From NCBI GenBank assembly GCA_051876355.1, contig JBJEHU010000006.1, positions 62,001-126,000 of the forward strand: DNA of 64,000 nucleotides. Direction: 5' to 3'. Within the stretch, counting starts at the first letter, position 1. Each line of letters opens with the position of its first letter. Shown here one piece after another: positions 26,152 to 34,900 of this stretch. A model generated the notes under the pieces. That model was not told the origin of the DNA, searched no databases, and worked only from the letters and a program-made list of their open reading frames with translations. The stretch comes from Olsenella_L sp051876355 (lineage in GTDB: Bacteria; Actinomycetota; Coriobacteriia; Coriobacteriales; Atopobiaceae). A program made the translations under genes and the position numbers.

Positions 26152-27150
26152 GTGGCCAAGAGCAAAGGAATACCTTTCAACAGGATATTCGAGGTCGCAG
26201 GAGCCATGAAGATGGCGCAGGACCGCTCGGTGTCCCGCATCAAGGTCGAGGTGCTTGTCGGCGCAGATGCTCCTGCCGACGAGATCTCTGTCATGAAGAG
26301 ATGCTTCGTGCCTGAGACGGCGCGGGCGCATGTCCTTATCTGGGACCTCTCTTCGAGGGCACAGGATGCGCCTGATGCGGACACGGACCTTGCTGTCGTG
26401 CTTGTCGGAAGCCAGCCGAAGGAGGCAGCAGAGGTCGCGCTTGCGTGCGCTCGGAGGGGCGCGGGGTGCATCTTCGTCGTGCCGTCTGCGCTCGATGCTC
26501 CGAAGGAGCTGCCCGAGGAGCTCGAGGAGACCGTCGATATCGTTGCTGCTGCAGGAGAGGATGCGCTCAAGGCAAAGCTCGCCCAGGCGCTTGCCGCCCA
26601 GGAGGAGCGCGTCCTGCTTGCGGCTGCGTTCCCGTTCTGCAGAAGCGAGGTCGCTTCTGCCCTGATCCGCCAGAGTGCCCTTGCGAACATGGGCGTCGGC
26701 GCCATCTCGCTCATCCCCGGTTCCGACCTTCCGATCATGCTGGCCGAGCAGGAGCGTCTTGCCCTTGACCTCATGGGTGTCTATGGGAAGAAGCCCGGAC
26801 CTGAGGCTGCAGCAGATCTTGCGGGCGTCTTCGGCGCTGGCTTCGTCTACCGTGCCATCGCGCGCACGCTTGCAGGGGCGGTCCCGGGCATCGGCTGGGC
26901 GCTCAAGGCATCTGTCGCCTATGGGGGAACGGTGCTTTCCGCCTGGGCCGTCGAAGCGCATCTTGCAGGGGAGATGCCCGAGATCCTTGCGAATGCACAG
27001 GAGATCGTCTCTGCGCTTGCCGGCATGAAGAAGGAAGAGGCAGCTCCAGAAGAGAAGCAAGAGCCTGAAGCGAAGATCGTCCCTCTGCCTGGCGCTGTGG
27101 AAGCAGAGCCGGTAAAGGATGAAGGGGATGGCTACATCACGCTTTCCTAG
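26152..27150 (+). CDS. DUF697-like membrane-associated protein
   Basis: 332 residues from GTG 26152, with GGAGG upstream. The N-terminal 160 residues look like a Rossmann-type or GTPase-like domain without a visible P-loop. Residues about 160–285 match DUF697: an ALIRQSALANMGVGAISL helix, LIPGSDLPIMLAEQ, an FGAGF helix and a VPGIGWALKA helix. DUF697 domains often occur behind GTPases. The C-terminus is Glu/Lys-rich and disordered. It begins 28 bases after rodA, so it is probably the last gene of the elongasome operon. Function is unknown. Confidence 0.75.
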   Translation: MAKSKGIPFNRIFEVAGAMKMAQDRSVSRIKVEVLVGADAPADEISVMKRCFVPETARAHVLIWDLSSRAQDAPDADTDLAVVLVGSQPKEAAEVALACARRGAGCIFVVPSALDAPKELPEELEETVDIVAAAGEDALKAKLAQALAAQEERVLLAAAFPFCRSEVASALIRQSALANMGVGAISLIPGSDLPIMLAEQERLALDLMGVYGKKPGPEAAADLAGVFGAGFVYRAIARTLAGAVPGIGWALKASVAYGGTVLSAWAVEAHLAGEMPEILANAQEIVSALAGMKKEEAAPEEKQEPEAKIVPLPGAVEAEPVKDEGDGYITLS

Positions 27151-27296
27151 CGGGCCAAGCGTGGTGAAGCTGTGAAGCGCCACGATTCGGGTGCCGTCTA
27201 GGCACGCTTGAGGACTATTCTTTCTCGTGCACAAGGCATCTCATGAAGGAACGTTCACATTTCGCACTTAAACCGCAGGTAGCTGACTTTTTCTGA

Positions 27297-27325
27297 TTGA
27301 CGATTGTTCTGAGCGCTAGTAGAAT
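27297..27325 (+). promoter_or_regulatory. Promoter of rplU–rpmA
   Basis: TTGACG at 27297–27302 and TAGAAT at 27320–27325 are separated by 17 bases, a near-consensus housekeeping promoter. It lies about 40 bases before the rplU start. Confidence 0.8.
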
Positions 27326-27366
27326 AGCTAGCTGTTGCACTCAAATCAGCAATGAAGGGTTCACAC

Positions 27367-27708
27367 ATGTACGCAATCGTTTCAACTGGCGGCAAGCAGT
27401 ACAAGGTTGCCGAGGGCGATATCATCGACGTCGAGAAGCTCGATGCCCAGCCCGGCGACGAAGTCCAGCTTGACGTCCTCATGCTCAACGATGGCCAGGA
27501 GGTCACTGTTGATGCATCCACCCTCTCCGACAAGAAGGTTACCGCCGAGGTGCTGGAGCAGTTTAAGGGTGAGAAGCAGCTCGTTTTCAAGTTCAAGAAG
27601 CGCAAGCGCTATCACCGCACCCGTGGCCATCGTCAGAACCTCACGAGGATTCGCATCAAGGCTCTCCCCGTTGAGGCTGCAGCAAAGTCTGCAGAGTCGG
27701 CCGAGTAA
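27367..27708 (+). CDS. rplU: Ribosomal protein L21
   Basis: A 113-residue bL21 of the 50S subunit. It opens MYAIVSTGGKQYKV and has KRKRYHRTRGHRQ near residue 82, the rRNA-contacting loop. ATG 27367 was chosen over an upstream ATG because the family always starts at MYAIV and GAAGGG lies eight bases ahead. The C-terminal ten residues (Ala/Glu/Ser-rich) extend past the usual end. rpmA follows 39 bases later. Confidence 0.97.
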   Translation: MYAIVSTGGKQYKVAEGDIIDVEKLDAQPGDEVQLDVLMLNDGQEVTVDASTLSDKKVTAEVLEQFKGEKQLVFKFKKRKRYHRTRGHRQNLTRIRIKALPVEAAAKSAESAE

Positions 27709-27747
27709 ATTCAGTTCGGTATAGCAAGCAGATAGGCAGGTACTCTC

Positions 27748-28005
27748 ATGGCACATAAGAAGGGCGGCGGCTCCTCTCGCAACGGCCGCGATTCCCGCGG
27801 TCAGCGTCTTGGCACGAAGCGTTTTGGTGGCCAGGCAGTGAAGGAGGGCGAGGTCCTCGTTCGTCAGTGTGGCACGCACATCGCTCCGGGCGAGAACGTC
27901 GGCTGCGGCAGGGACTACACCCTGTTCGCACTCAAGGCAGGCACAGTCGAGTTCACCAAGGGCAAGAAGCACATGGTGCACGTGCGCACGGCTACCACCG
28001 CGTAA
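27748..28005 (+). CDS. rpmA: Ribosomal protein L27
   Basis: An 85-residue bL27, whose N-terminus reaches the peptidyl-transferase centre. It begins MAHKKGGGSSRNGRDS with the usual RLGTKRFGGQ next. There is no cleavable N-terminal extension of the kind seen in Firmicutes, since the start is directly at MAHKK. The pairing with rplU and the downstream terminator show a two-gene transcript. Confidence 0.98.
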   Translation: MAHKKGGGSSRNGRDSRGQRLGTKRFGGQAVKEGEVLVRQCGTHIAPGENVGCGRDYTLFALKAGTVEFTKGKKHMVHVRTATTA

Positions 28006-28030
28006 GAACCGTTGGACTAGCATTGCTGAA

Positions 28031-28057
28031 GGGACCCTCTCGAGGGTCCCTTTTCTT
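28031..28057 (+). terminator. Terminator after rpmA
   Basis: A 9-base-pair perfect stem GGGACCCTC/GAGGGTCCC (28031–28050) is followed by TTTTCTT. It ends the rplU–rpmA transcript, so obgE needs its own promoter or readthrough. Confidence 0.92.
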
Positions 28058-28134
28058 ATCCCGGGTTCTATTCTCTGAACGGCTGGGTACAACCGATATA
28101 CTCGATTGCATGGAGCACGAAATAAGGAGGGGCG

Positions 28135-29532
28135 ATGTTCACTGACTTTGCCCATATAAATGTACAGGGCGGCAATGGCGGCGCTGGATGCATGTCGTTC
28201 AGGCGCGAGGCCTATGTGCCGAAGGGCGGACCTGACGGCGGAGACGGCGGACGTGGCGGAGACGTGATCCTCGAAGCCGACCCGCAGCTCTCGTCGCTCA
28301 TCGACTACCGCTACAAGCATCACTTCAAGGCCGAGCGCGGAACACACGGCCAGGGAGCGCGCAAGCATGGCAAGGATGGCGAGGATCTGATTCTCAAGGT
28401 CCCGCTCGGTACGGTCGTACGCGAGCTCGACCATGAGACGCAGAAGCCGCTCTACCAGATTGCTGACCTCACGCACCCCGGCGAGCGTGTCGTCGTGGCG
28501 CCTGGTGGCATCGGAGGACGCGGCAACATCCACTTCGTGACGTCCGTCAGGCGCTCTCCTGCCTTTGCTGAGAAGGGCGAGCCTTCCCAGGACCACTGGA
28601 TCGAGCTCGAGATGAAGCTCATGGCAGATGCTGCCCTTGTAGGCATGCCCTCTGTCGGCAAGAGCTCGCTCATCGCCCGCATGAGTGCAGCGCGCCCGAA
28701 AATTGCAGACTACCCGTTCACGACGCTTGTCCCGAATCTCGGCATGGTCCGTGCCCGCAACGGCCACTCGTTCGTCGTTGCAGACGTGCCAGGTCTCATC
28801 GAGGGTGCAAGCGAAGGCAAGGGCCTGGGTCATGAGTTCCTCCGCCACATCGAGCGCACGGCCCTCATCATGCATGTCGTAGACGTGACGGGCTCCTACG
28901 AGGGCAGGGACCCCGTCCATGACTTCGAAGTCATCAACGACGAACTTGCAGCGTATGCCGAGGACCTCGCCACGCGTCCGCAGATCGTCGTCGCGAACAA
29001 GTGCGACATGCCGGATACCGAAGAGAACGTCGAGCGCGTCCGTGCTGCAGCGGAGAAGGCGGGCTATCCGTTCTTTGCCGTCTCCTGCGTGACAGGTGCC
29101 GGCATCGATGCCCTCATGGATGCCACGGCAGAAGAGGTCTATGAGCTCAGGCGCAAGGCAGCCGAGGAGGCTGCAAAGGCAGCCGAGGAGCAGCCGATCC
29201 GCGACTGGGAGAAGGACAGGCGCCGCCGCGACCGCCGCATCGAGATCAAGAACCTCGGCGGCAATGTCTGGCGCGTCTCCGGCACCGGCGTCGAGCGCAT
29301 GGTCATCCAGACAGACTGGGACAACGAGGAGGGCATCTCCTACCTCATGCACCGCTTCGAGCGCATCGGCCTCGACGAGCGTCTCCAGAAGGCTGGCGTC
29401 AAGGACGGCGACGAGGTGCGCATCCTGGGCTATGCCTTCACGTATGAGGGACCGGACCACGGCGACGAGTATGCGGAGCTCAAGGATACGGACGACGAGG
29501 TCGTCGAGGAGTTCATCGAGGGGGACGAGTAG
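28135..29532 (+). CDS. obgE: Obg-family GTPase
   Basis: A 465-residue GTPase linked to 50S assembly and stress control. The glycine-rich Obg fold occupies 1–160 (GGNGGAGCMSFRREA, GGPDGGDGGRGGD). The G domain has GMPSVGKSSL (G1), a TT at DYPFTTL (G2), DVPGLI (G3) and NKCDMP (G4). A C-terminal OCT domain is present (VWRVSG to GYAFTYE), followed by an acidic tail. GGAGGGG precedes ATG 28135. It leads obgE–proB–nadD–yqeK–rsfS, an order also common in other bacteria. Confidence 0.97.
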   Translation: MFTDFAHINVQGGNGGAGCMSFRREAYVPKGGPDGGDGGRGGDVILEADPQLSSLIDYRYKHHFKAERGTHGQGARKHGKDGEDLILKVPLGTVVRELDHETQKPLYQIADLTHPGERVVVAPGGIGGRGNIHFVTSVRRSPAFAEKGEPSQDHWIELEMKLMADAALVGMPSVGKSSLIARMSAARPKIADYPFTTLVPNLGMVRARNGHSFVVADVPGLIEGASEGKGLGHEFLRHIERTALIMHVVDVTGSYEGRDPVHDFEVINDELAAYAEDLATRPQIVVANKCDMPDTEENVERVRAAAEKAGYPFFAVSCVTGAGIDALMDATAEEVYELRRKAAEEAAKAAEEQPIRDWEKDRRRRDRRIEIKNLGGNVWRVSGTGVERMVIQTDWDNEEGISYLMHRFERIGLDERLQKAGVKDGDEVRILGYAFTYEGPDHGDEYAELKDTDDEVVEEFIEGDE

Positions 29533-29533
29533 C

Positions 29534-30649
29534 GTGGGATGCTCTGGCCCCATCGTCGTGAAGATCGGCTCCTCTACGCTCGTGGATGCGCAGGGCGCCC
29601 CTGACCGTGCGTTCATAGGCAGTCTCTGCGCCCAGGTGGCACGTCTCATGGACGAAGGCCATGAGGTCGTCGTCGTGTCGTCCGGCGCTGCCGCTGCCGG
29701 TATGGAGCGCCTGGGCCTCAAGGCGCGTCCCAAGGATCTGCCGACGCTTCAGGCCTGCTGCGCTGCCGGCCAGGCGGCGCTCACAGAGATCTATGCAGAG
29801 ATCCTCTCCGCAAGCGGACATGCTGCTGGCCAGGTGCTCATGACAAGAAGGGACGTCGTCGACAGGGAGTGCTACCTCAATACGAGGAACACGTTCCAGC
29901 GTCTCTTGGAGCTCGGCGTCGTTCCGATCGTGAACGAGAACGATACGGTCTCTGTCGCCGAGCTCTCGTTCTCCGACAATGATATGCTCGGTGCCATCGT
30001 CTCGGCGCTCGTGGGTGCAAGCCTCTATGTAATCCTCTCGGACGTCGAGGGCCTCTATACGGCAAATCCCTCGACGCATCCCGAAGCAAAGCTCATCCCG
30101 CGTGTCGAGGAGCTCACGCCCGAGATCTTGGCCGGAGCGACTGGTGCAGGCTCTGCCTTCGGAACGGGAGGCATGGCATCGAAGCTCAGGGCGGCACGCG
30201 CAATGCTTGCTGCGGGGATACCGATGGCAATATGCCAGGGAAGGCAGAAAGACGTGCTTGCCGATGTCGTGCATGGCAAGAAGGTCGGCACACGCTTCGA
30301 GGCATCGAGCGGACATGCGTCTCATGAAGGTGCCCGCAAGCTCTGGATCGGCCTTGCCGGCGTCCCGCAGGGGACGCTCACGGTCGACGATGGAGCAGTG
30401 CATGCGCTTGTCGACAACGGCTCTTCGCTTCTTCCTGCTGGCGTCATCGCCACAGAAGGGGAGTATGCGGTGGGGGATGTCGTCGACATCCGTGCCGAGG
30501 ATGGCATGCTCGTGGCGCGCGGCATCTCGCGCTACACCGCCGACGAGGTCATGCGCATCCACGGACTCAAGCTCGATGTGATAGAGCGCTTCCTCCCTGA
30601 GCGGGAAGGCGCACCTCTTGTCCACCGCGACGAGATGCTTGTCTTCTGA
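29534..30649 (+). CDS. proB: Glutamate 5-kinase
   Basis: A 371-residue kinase that makes glutamyl-5-phosphate, the first proline step. The N-terminal amino-acid-kinase domain has VVKIGSSTL, VSSGAAAAG, NENDTV and GTGGMASKL. Residues from about 275 form a PUA domain (GTLTVDDGAVHAL, SLLPAGV). The start is GTG 29534, one base after the obgE stop; the GAGGGGG in the obgE tail serves as ribosome site. proA is not adjacent. Confidence 0.95.
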   Translation: MGCSGPIVVKIGSSTLVDAQGAPDRAFIGSLCAQVARLMDEGHEVVVVSSGAAAAGMERLGLKARPKDLPTLQACCAAGQAALTEIYAEILSASGHAAGQVLMTRRDVVDRECYLNTRNTFQRLLELGVVPIVNENDTVSVAELSFSDNDMLGAIVSALVGASLYVILSDVEGLYTANPSTHPEAKLIPRVEELTPEILAGATGAGSAFGTGGMASKLRAARAMLAAGIPMAICQGRQKDVLADVVHGKKVGTRFEASSGHASHEGARKLWIGLAGVPQGTLTVDDGAVHALVDNGSSLLPAGVIATEGEYAVGDVVDIRAEDGMLVARGISRYTADEVMRIHGLKLDVIERFLPEREGAPLVHRDEMLVF

Positions 30650-30664
30650 GAGGGGATGGACGAA

Positions 30665-31339
30665 ATGGATGAGGAGCGCTTCGATCTGCCGCAGCTTGGC
30701 CAGGACCCGACGAGGACCTACCGTCTCGGCATCATGGGCGGCACGTTCGACCCGATCCACAACGGCCACCTCGTGGCAGCAGAGCAGGCCTACGACGATC
30801 TGAACCTCGATGTCGTCGTCTTCATGCCGGCGGGCAGCCCCGCCTTCAAGCAGGGCAAGAAGATCGCCTCGGGCGAGGACCGCTACGCGATGACGCTTCT
30901 GGCGACGTCGGACAATCCCCACTTCGTGGCAAGCCGCTTCGAGGTGGACCGTCCCGGCATAACGTACACGTCGGACACGCTCCAGCGCCTGAAGGAGCAC
31001 TATCCGTCGAACGTCGAGCTCTACTTCATCACCGGCGCCGATGCCATAGCCGACATCGTGCGCTGGAACAACTCGGCAAGCATTGCCGAGAATGCAACGC
31101 TTGTGGGAGCGACACGTCCCGGCTACAACCTCGACAAGGCAGCAGGCGCGATCGATGCCTCCGGCATCGACTTCCATGTGATCTATCTCGAGGTGCCGGC
31201 TCTGGCCATCTCCTCGAGCTACCTGCGCGAGCGCGTGGCGAAAGGACAGAGCCTGCGCTATCTCACGCCGGACTCCGTCACGGGCTATCTCCACAAGCAC
31301 CAGCTCTATGGCGCAAAGGCAGGGAAATATGCCAGATAG
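30665..31339 (+). CDS. nadD: Nicotinate-nucleotide adenylyltransferase
   Basis: A 224-residue enzyme that adenylylates nicotinate mononucleotide in NAD synthesis. GGTFDPIHNGHL carries the (H/T)xGH nucleotidyl-transfer site, and ISSSYLRE is the second motif. ATG 30665 is preferred because GAGGGG is nine bases upstream; ATG 30656 directly abuts that site and would add three residues. The end overlaps yqeK by 11 bases. Confidence 0.94.
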   Translation: MDEERFDLPQLGQDPTRTYRLGIMGGTFDPIHNGHLVAAEQAYDDLNLDVVVFMPAGSPAFKQGKKIASGEDRYAMTLLATSDNPHFVASRFEVDRPGITYTSDTLQRLKEHYPSNVELYFITGADAIADIVRWNNSASIAENATLVGATRPGYNLDKAAGAIDASGIDFHVIYLEVPALAISSSYLRERVAKGQSLRYLTPDSVTGYLHKHQLYGAKAGKYAR

Positions 31340-31970
31340 CAGATGGGACATTCCGCGCTGTGACATCCCCTACACGGACGAGCAGCGAGAAGAGATGGCA
31401 AAGCTCGAGCACGACATCAAGGTCCAGCTCGCCGAGAAGCCGAAGCGCCTTGCGCATTCGCTCTCCGTCGCGCGCACGGCCGAGTGGATGGCAAAGGTCT
31501 ATGGTGTGGACTGCTTCGAGGCGCGCTGTGCCGGCATCCTGCATGACTGGGTGAAGGCCGAGACGCATGAGCAGCAGATGGAAGAGGCCACGCGTCTCGG
31601 CATCGATCTCGGTGCACCTCTTGACAAGGTCGAGCCGCTCCTGCATGGGCTCATCGCCGCACACACGCTGCCTCGCCGCTATCCCGAGCTTCCTGAGAGC
31701 GTCTGGCAGGCAATCTCGCGCCATACCACGGGAGCTGCCGATATGTCCGACCTCGATATGGTGCTTTTTGTGGCCGATGGCATAGAGCCGTTGCGCAAGC
31801 CCTATCCGGGTATAGACAATATACGGGGACTTGTCGGCACAGCGCCGCTCAGCGAAGTCTTCTGGGCGTCGTTTGCAGGCGGCATCGTCTACGTGATCGA
31901 AACCCGGCGCTATCTCTATCCCGGCACGGTCGATATATACAACGCACTGGTAGAAAAGGAACATGCATGA
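31329..31970 (+). CDS. yqeK: YqeK-like HD-domain hydrolase
   Basis: A 213-residue HD-superfamily protein. HSLSVARTAEWMA, ILHDWVKAE with the HD pair, AAHTLP and ADGIEPLRKPYPGI match YqeK. Members of this family hydrolyse diadenosine tetraphosphate symmetrically. ATG 31329 lies inside the 3' end of nadD, with AGGGA just upstream, and the stop overlaps the rsfS start by 4 bases (ATGA). The nadD–yqeK–rsfS order is the standard context. Confidence 0.9.
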   Translation: MPDSRWDIPRCDIPYTDEQREEMAKLEHDIKVQLAEKPKRLAHSLSVARTAEWMAKVYGVDCFEARCAGILHDWVKAETHEQQMEEATRLGIDLGAPLDKVEPLLHGLIAAHTLPRRYPELPESVWQAISRHTTGAADMSDLDMVLFVADGIEPLRKPYPGIDNIRGLVGTAPLSEVFWASFAGGIVYVIETRRYLYPGTVDIYNALVEKEHA

Positions 31971-32365
31971 GTGTGACACCGCTCGAACTCGCGAAGGTCG
32001 CTGCTGCGGCAGCCGATAGCAAGAAGGCATACGACATCTCGCTTCTGGACCTCACCGAGCTTTCGGATATGTGCGACTACTTCCTGATCGCTTCCGCGAT
32101 GAATGCCCACCAGGCCGATGCCATCGTCGACGAGATCGAGAAGAAGGTGCGCCTGAACTGCGGCGAGGACCCGATCTCGATCGAGGGACGCGACGGCAAG
32201 CACTGGATCCTCATGGATTACGGCGCTGTCGTCATTCACATCTTCGACGAGGAGACGCGCAGGTACTACCGTCTCGAGCGCCTGTGGGGCGATGCACCGA
32301 AGGTCGACCTCGGCCTCGACAAGGACGATGCAGAGAAGCCTGAGAAGGCTCCTGCAGCCCTATAG
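31967..32365 (+). CDS. rsfS: Ribosomal silencing factor RsfS
   Basis: A 132-residue RsfS that binds L14 and blocks subunit joining under starvation. DYFLIASAMNAHQADAI and DYGAVVIHIFDEETRRYYRLE are diagnostic. It is translationally coupled to yqeK through ATGA. The stop codon lies in the palindrome CTATAG at 32360–32365, which also contains the stop of the convergent dinB gene. Confidence 0.96.
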   Translation: MSVTPLELAKVAAAAADSKKAYDISLLDLTELSDMCDYFLIASAMNAHQADAIVDEIEKKVRLNCGEDPISIEGRDGKHWILMDYGAVVIHIFDEETRRYYRLERLWGDAPKVDLGLDKDDAEKPEKAPAAL

Positions 32366-33652
32366 CTCCTCGTCTGGGCTGTCCGGCACATCTCTGCCTT
32401 TGAGCCTCATATCACGTCCGTACGATACGGCGCTGCTTCCGAAGCGGCGCCGTATTTCGTCTGCCGCCTCCGAGAGCGCATGGAGGTCGCGCTGCGGTGC
32501 AGAAGCAGCAGCGGCAGGCGTGCCGTCGAGCGGCAGTGCAAGCTGCTCCGGCGCTAAGGTGCGGCCGAAGCCGGAGAGGCCGACGCCGACAAGGCGCACT
32601 CCTGTGCCTTCCTGCCATATCTGGGGAAGGAGCTTCTGCGCGACCGGCGCAAAGACATGCTCGTCGTCTGTCGGTGCCTTGAGGGCGGTCTGTGCCGTGC
32701 GGTAGCTGAGATCGTGGTAGCGCAGCTTCAATGTCACGACCGTGCCTTCGAGCTTCTTGTCGCGCAGGCGGCTTCCGCAGCGGGCGCTTGCAAGGTCGAT
32801 GGCGGCAAGAAGGTCCTTCTCTGTCGTGAGGTCATGGGGAAACGTATGCTCGGCAGAGACCGACTTCGTCTCGCGCTTCTGCACGAAGGGACGCACGGCC
32901 GAATGCTCGCGTCCCTGAGCCCGGAGCTTGAGCTGCGGGCCAAACTGTCCCAGAAGCGATGCCAGGTCCTCATCGTCTGCCTTGGCAAGGTCTCCCAATG
33001 TTCTCATGCCGAAGGACCGGAGCCTGCGCTCTGTGGCAGCTCCTATGCCTGACATGCGCGAGAGCGGCAGGGGAGAAAGGAATCGCTGCTCGGTCCCCGG
33101 ATAGACCGGCGTAAGGCCGCGGGGCTTGTTCGCCTCGGAGGCAATCTTTGCGACGGTCTTCGACGTGCCGAGGCCTATGGAGCACGTGATGCCAAGCGCA
33201 GCCACACGCTCCTGGAGGCGGCGCGCGATGAGGACAGGATGCTCGTTCGAGTAGCGGCCCGGCGTTATATCGAAGAAGGCCTCGTCGATCGACATCTGTT
33301 CGACAAGCGGCGTCTCGTCGAGGATGAGGGACATGACCTTGTGGGAGAGCTCATGGTAGCGGTCAAAGTGGCCGCGCGTCCAGATGGCGCCGGGACAGAG
33401 CTTCTGGGCTGTGGCCGAAGGCATGGCGGAATGGACGCCGAATTTCCTCGCTTCGTAGGATGCGGTCGAGACGACGCCCCTGTCCTTCGGATCTCCGCCG
33501 ACAATCACGGGCTTCCCACGCCAGGCAGGATGGTCGAGCTGCTCGACGGATGCAAAGAAGGCATCGAGGTCGAGCAGCCCTATGGCAGGACCCTCCCACG
33601 GAGGGAGGGTCCCAAGCGTTTCAGAATCTGTTTCTGTGCGGCCAGTGTCCAT
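32360..33652 (-). CDS. dinB: DNA polymerase IV (Y-family)
   Basis: A 430-residue translesion polymerase. DLDAFFASVEQ supplies Asp28, and SIDEAFFDI supplies Asp123 and Glu124. RGVVSTASYEARKFGV is the fingers motif, and the little-finger domain follows residue 260. Near the C-terminus QLALPL is a consensus beta-clamp-binding peptide. ATG 33652 starts one base after the histidine kinase stop and lacks a clear separate ribosome site, so it is probably translationally coupled to the kinase. An SOS-type operator was not seen within this operon. Confidence 0.93.
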   Translation of the reverse strand: MDTGRTETDSETLGTLPPWEGPAIGLLDLDAFFASVEQLDHPAWRGKPVIVGGDPKDRGVVSTASYEARKFGVHSAMPSATAQKLCPGAIWTRGHFDRYHELSHKVMSLILDETPLVEQMSIDEAFFDITPGRYSNEHPVLIARRLQERVAALGITCSIGLGTSKTVAKIASEANKPRGLTPVYPGTEQRFLSPLPLSRMSGIGAATERRLRSFGMRTLGDLAKADDEDLASLLGQFGPQLKLRAQGREHSAVRPFVQKRETKSVSAEHTFPHDLTTEKDLLAAIDLASARCGSRLRDKKLEGTVVTLKLRYHDLSYRTAQTALKAPTDDEHVFAPVAQKLLPQIWQEGTGVRLVGVGLSGFGRTLAPEQLALPLDGTPAAAASAPQRDLHALSEAADEIRRRFGSSAVSYGRDMRLKGRDVPDSPDEEL

Positions 33653-33653
33653 A

Positions 33654-34895
33654 TCACCGAGTCTCGGGCAGACGAACCGTGAAGGTCGTTCCATGCTCCT
33701 TGTCGCTTGCGACCTCAATCGTACCACCATGCGTCTGGGCAATGGACTGGGCGATGGCCAGGCCGAGGCCGAAGCCTCCGGTCTCGCGTGTACGTGCCTT
33801 GTCGGAGCGGTAGAAACGCTCGAACACGTGGGGAAGGTCCTCCGGGTCGATCGGCGTGCCGAGATTGTTGACAGAAAGGACGGCATGGCCGGATTCGTCC
33901 TTGAGGTTCAGCGTGACCGTCGTGCCCTTCGCGGCATACTTCGTCGCATTGTCCACGAGGATCTTCGCGAGGCGCTTCAGGGACTGCGCATCTCCCTTGA
34001 CCTTGAGGTTCGGCTCGATCGTGCCCTCGAGCATGCAGCCACGCTCGAATGCCATTGCATCGAACTCGAGGGCGACATTGTCCACGATATCTGAGAAGTC
34101 GAGCGTCTCCTGCGGCATCTTGTCCTTCGTCGCTGTCCCGTTCTCGTCTGCACGGGCAAGCGTCAGCAGGTCGTTCACGAGCGATGCCATCTGCTGTGCC
34201 TCATCTGCTGTGGAGTCGACCCAGCGGCGGGAATCCTCGGGGAGCTTCGGGTCGCTCTGGAGGATCTGGCTGTTCGCGAGGATGACGGCAAGCGGCGTCT
34301 TGAGCTCATGCGAAGCATCGGCGACGAAGCGCTTCTGCGACTGCCAGGCTTCCTGCACCGGCTTCAGCATCCATTTCGTGAGATACCAGGTGATGAAGAC
34401 AAGGGCGACCAGCGCGCTCGAGATGATGACGGCAGCAGAGACGAGCTGGCGCGAGAACGTCTCGTCGAGGATCGAAGTCTCGACGAGCGCAATCGTCGTC
34501 GTGCCGTCAGAGTTGCTCGTGGATTCCCATTGGATGTGCTGGTCGGCGATGCGTCCCGAGGCCTGGCCGGAATCGAGGACCTTCGCGATCGTATCCTGCA
34601 GCTGGTCCTCGGAGAGCTGGGCAATCGTCGTCGTATAGCCCGTGATCGTGCCATCGCTCTCGACCCTGACTGCTGCCGTCAGCATGTTGGGGCGCGGGCT
34701 GTCCTTCCCGAGATCGACCTTCGAGGAGACAGAGGTGGAGTTCACTTCGCGCAGGACGTGCTCGAGGCTCTCCCGTACCATCTGCTGCTGGTTGCTGTAG
34801 GTCGAATAAAGGCTCATACCCATGACACCCACGAGTATGAGCCCTACGAGAAGAACCGTGACGATCACGAACTGCTTATGCAGTTTCTTGAGCAT
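33654..34895 (-). CDS. Two-component sensor histidine kinase
   Basis: A 413-residue membrane kinase. TM1 is at about 8–29, an extracytoplasmic sensor of about 120 residues follows, and TM2 lies at 152–172. The H-box VADASHELKTPL has His196. Only about 15 residues separate TM2 from the H-box region, so no full HAMP domain fits. The catalytic domain has an N-box near 316 (DNATKYA), FERFYRSDKAR and GFGLGLAIA. It starts 5 bases after the response regulator and ends one base before dinB. The ligand is unknown. Confidence 0.93.
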   Translation of the reverse strand: MLKKLHKQFVIVTVLLVGLILVGVMGMSLYSTYSNQQQMVRESLEHVLREVNSTSVSSKVDLGKDSPRPNMLTAAVRVESDGTITGYTTTIAQLSEDQLQDTIAKVLDSGQASGRIADQHIQWESTSNSDGTTTIALVETSILDETFSRQLVSAAVIISSALVALVFITWYLTKWMLKPVQEAWQSQKRFVADASHELKTPLAVILANSQILQSDPKLPEDSRRWVDSTADEAQQMASLVNDLLTLARADENGTATKDKMPQETLDFSDIVDNVALEFDAMAFERGCMLEGTIEPNLKVKGDAQSLKRLAKILVDNATKYAAKGTTVTLNLKDESGHAVLSVNNLGTPIDPEDLPHVFERFYRSDKARTRETGGFGLGLAIAQSIAQTHGGTIEVASDKEHGTTFTVRLPETR

Positions 34896-34900
34896 CTATG

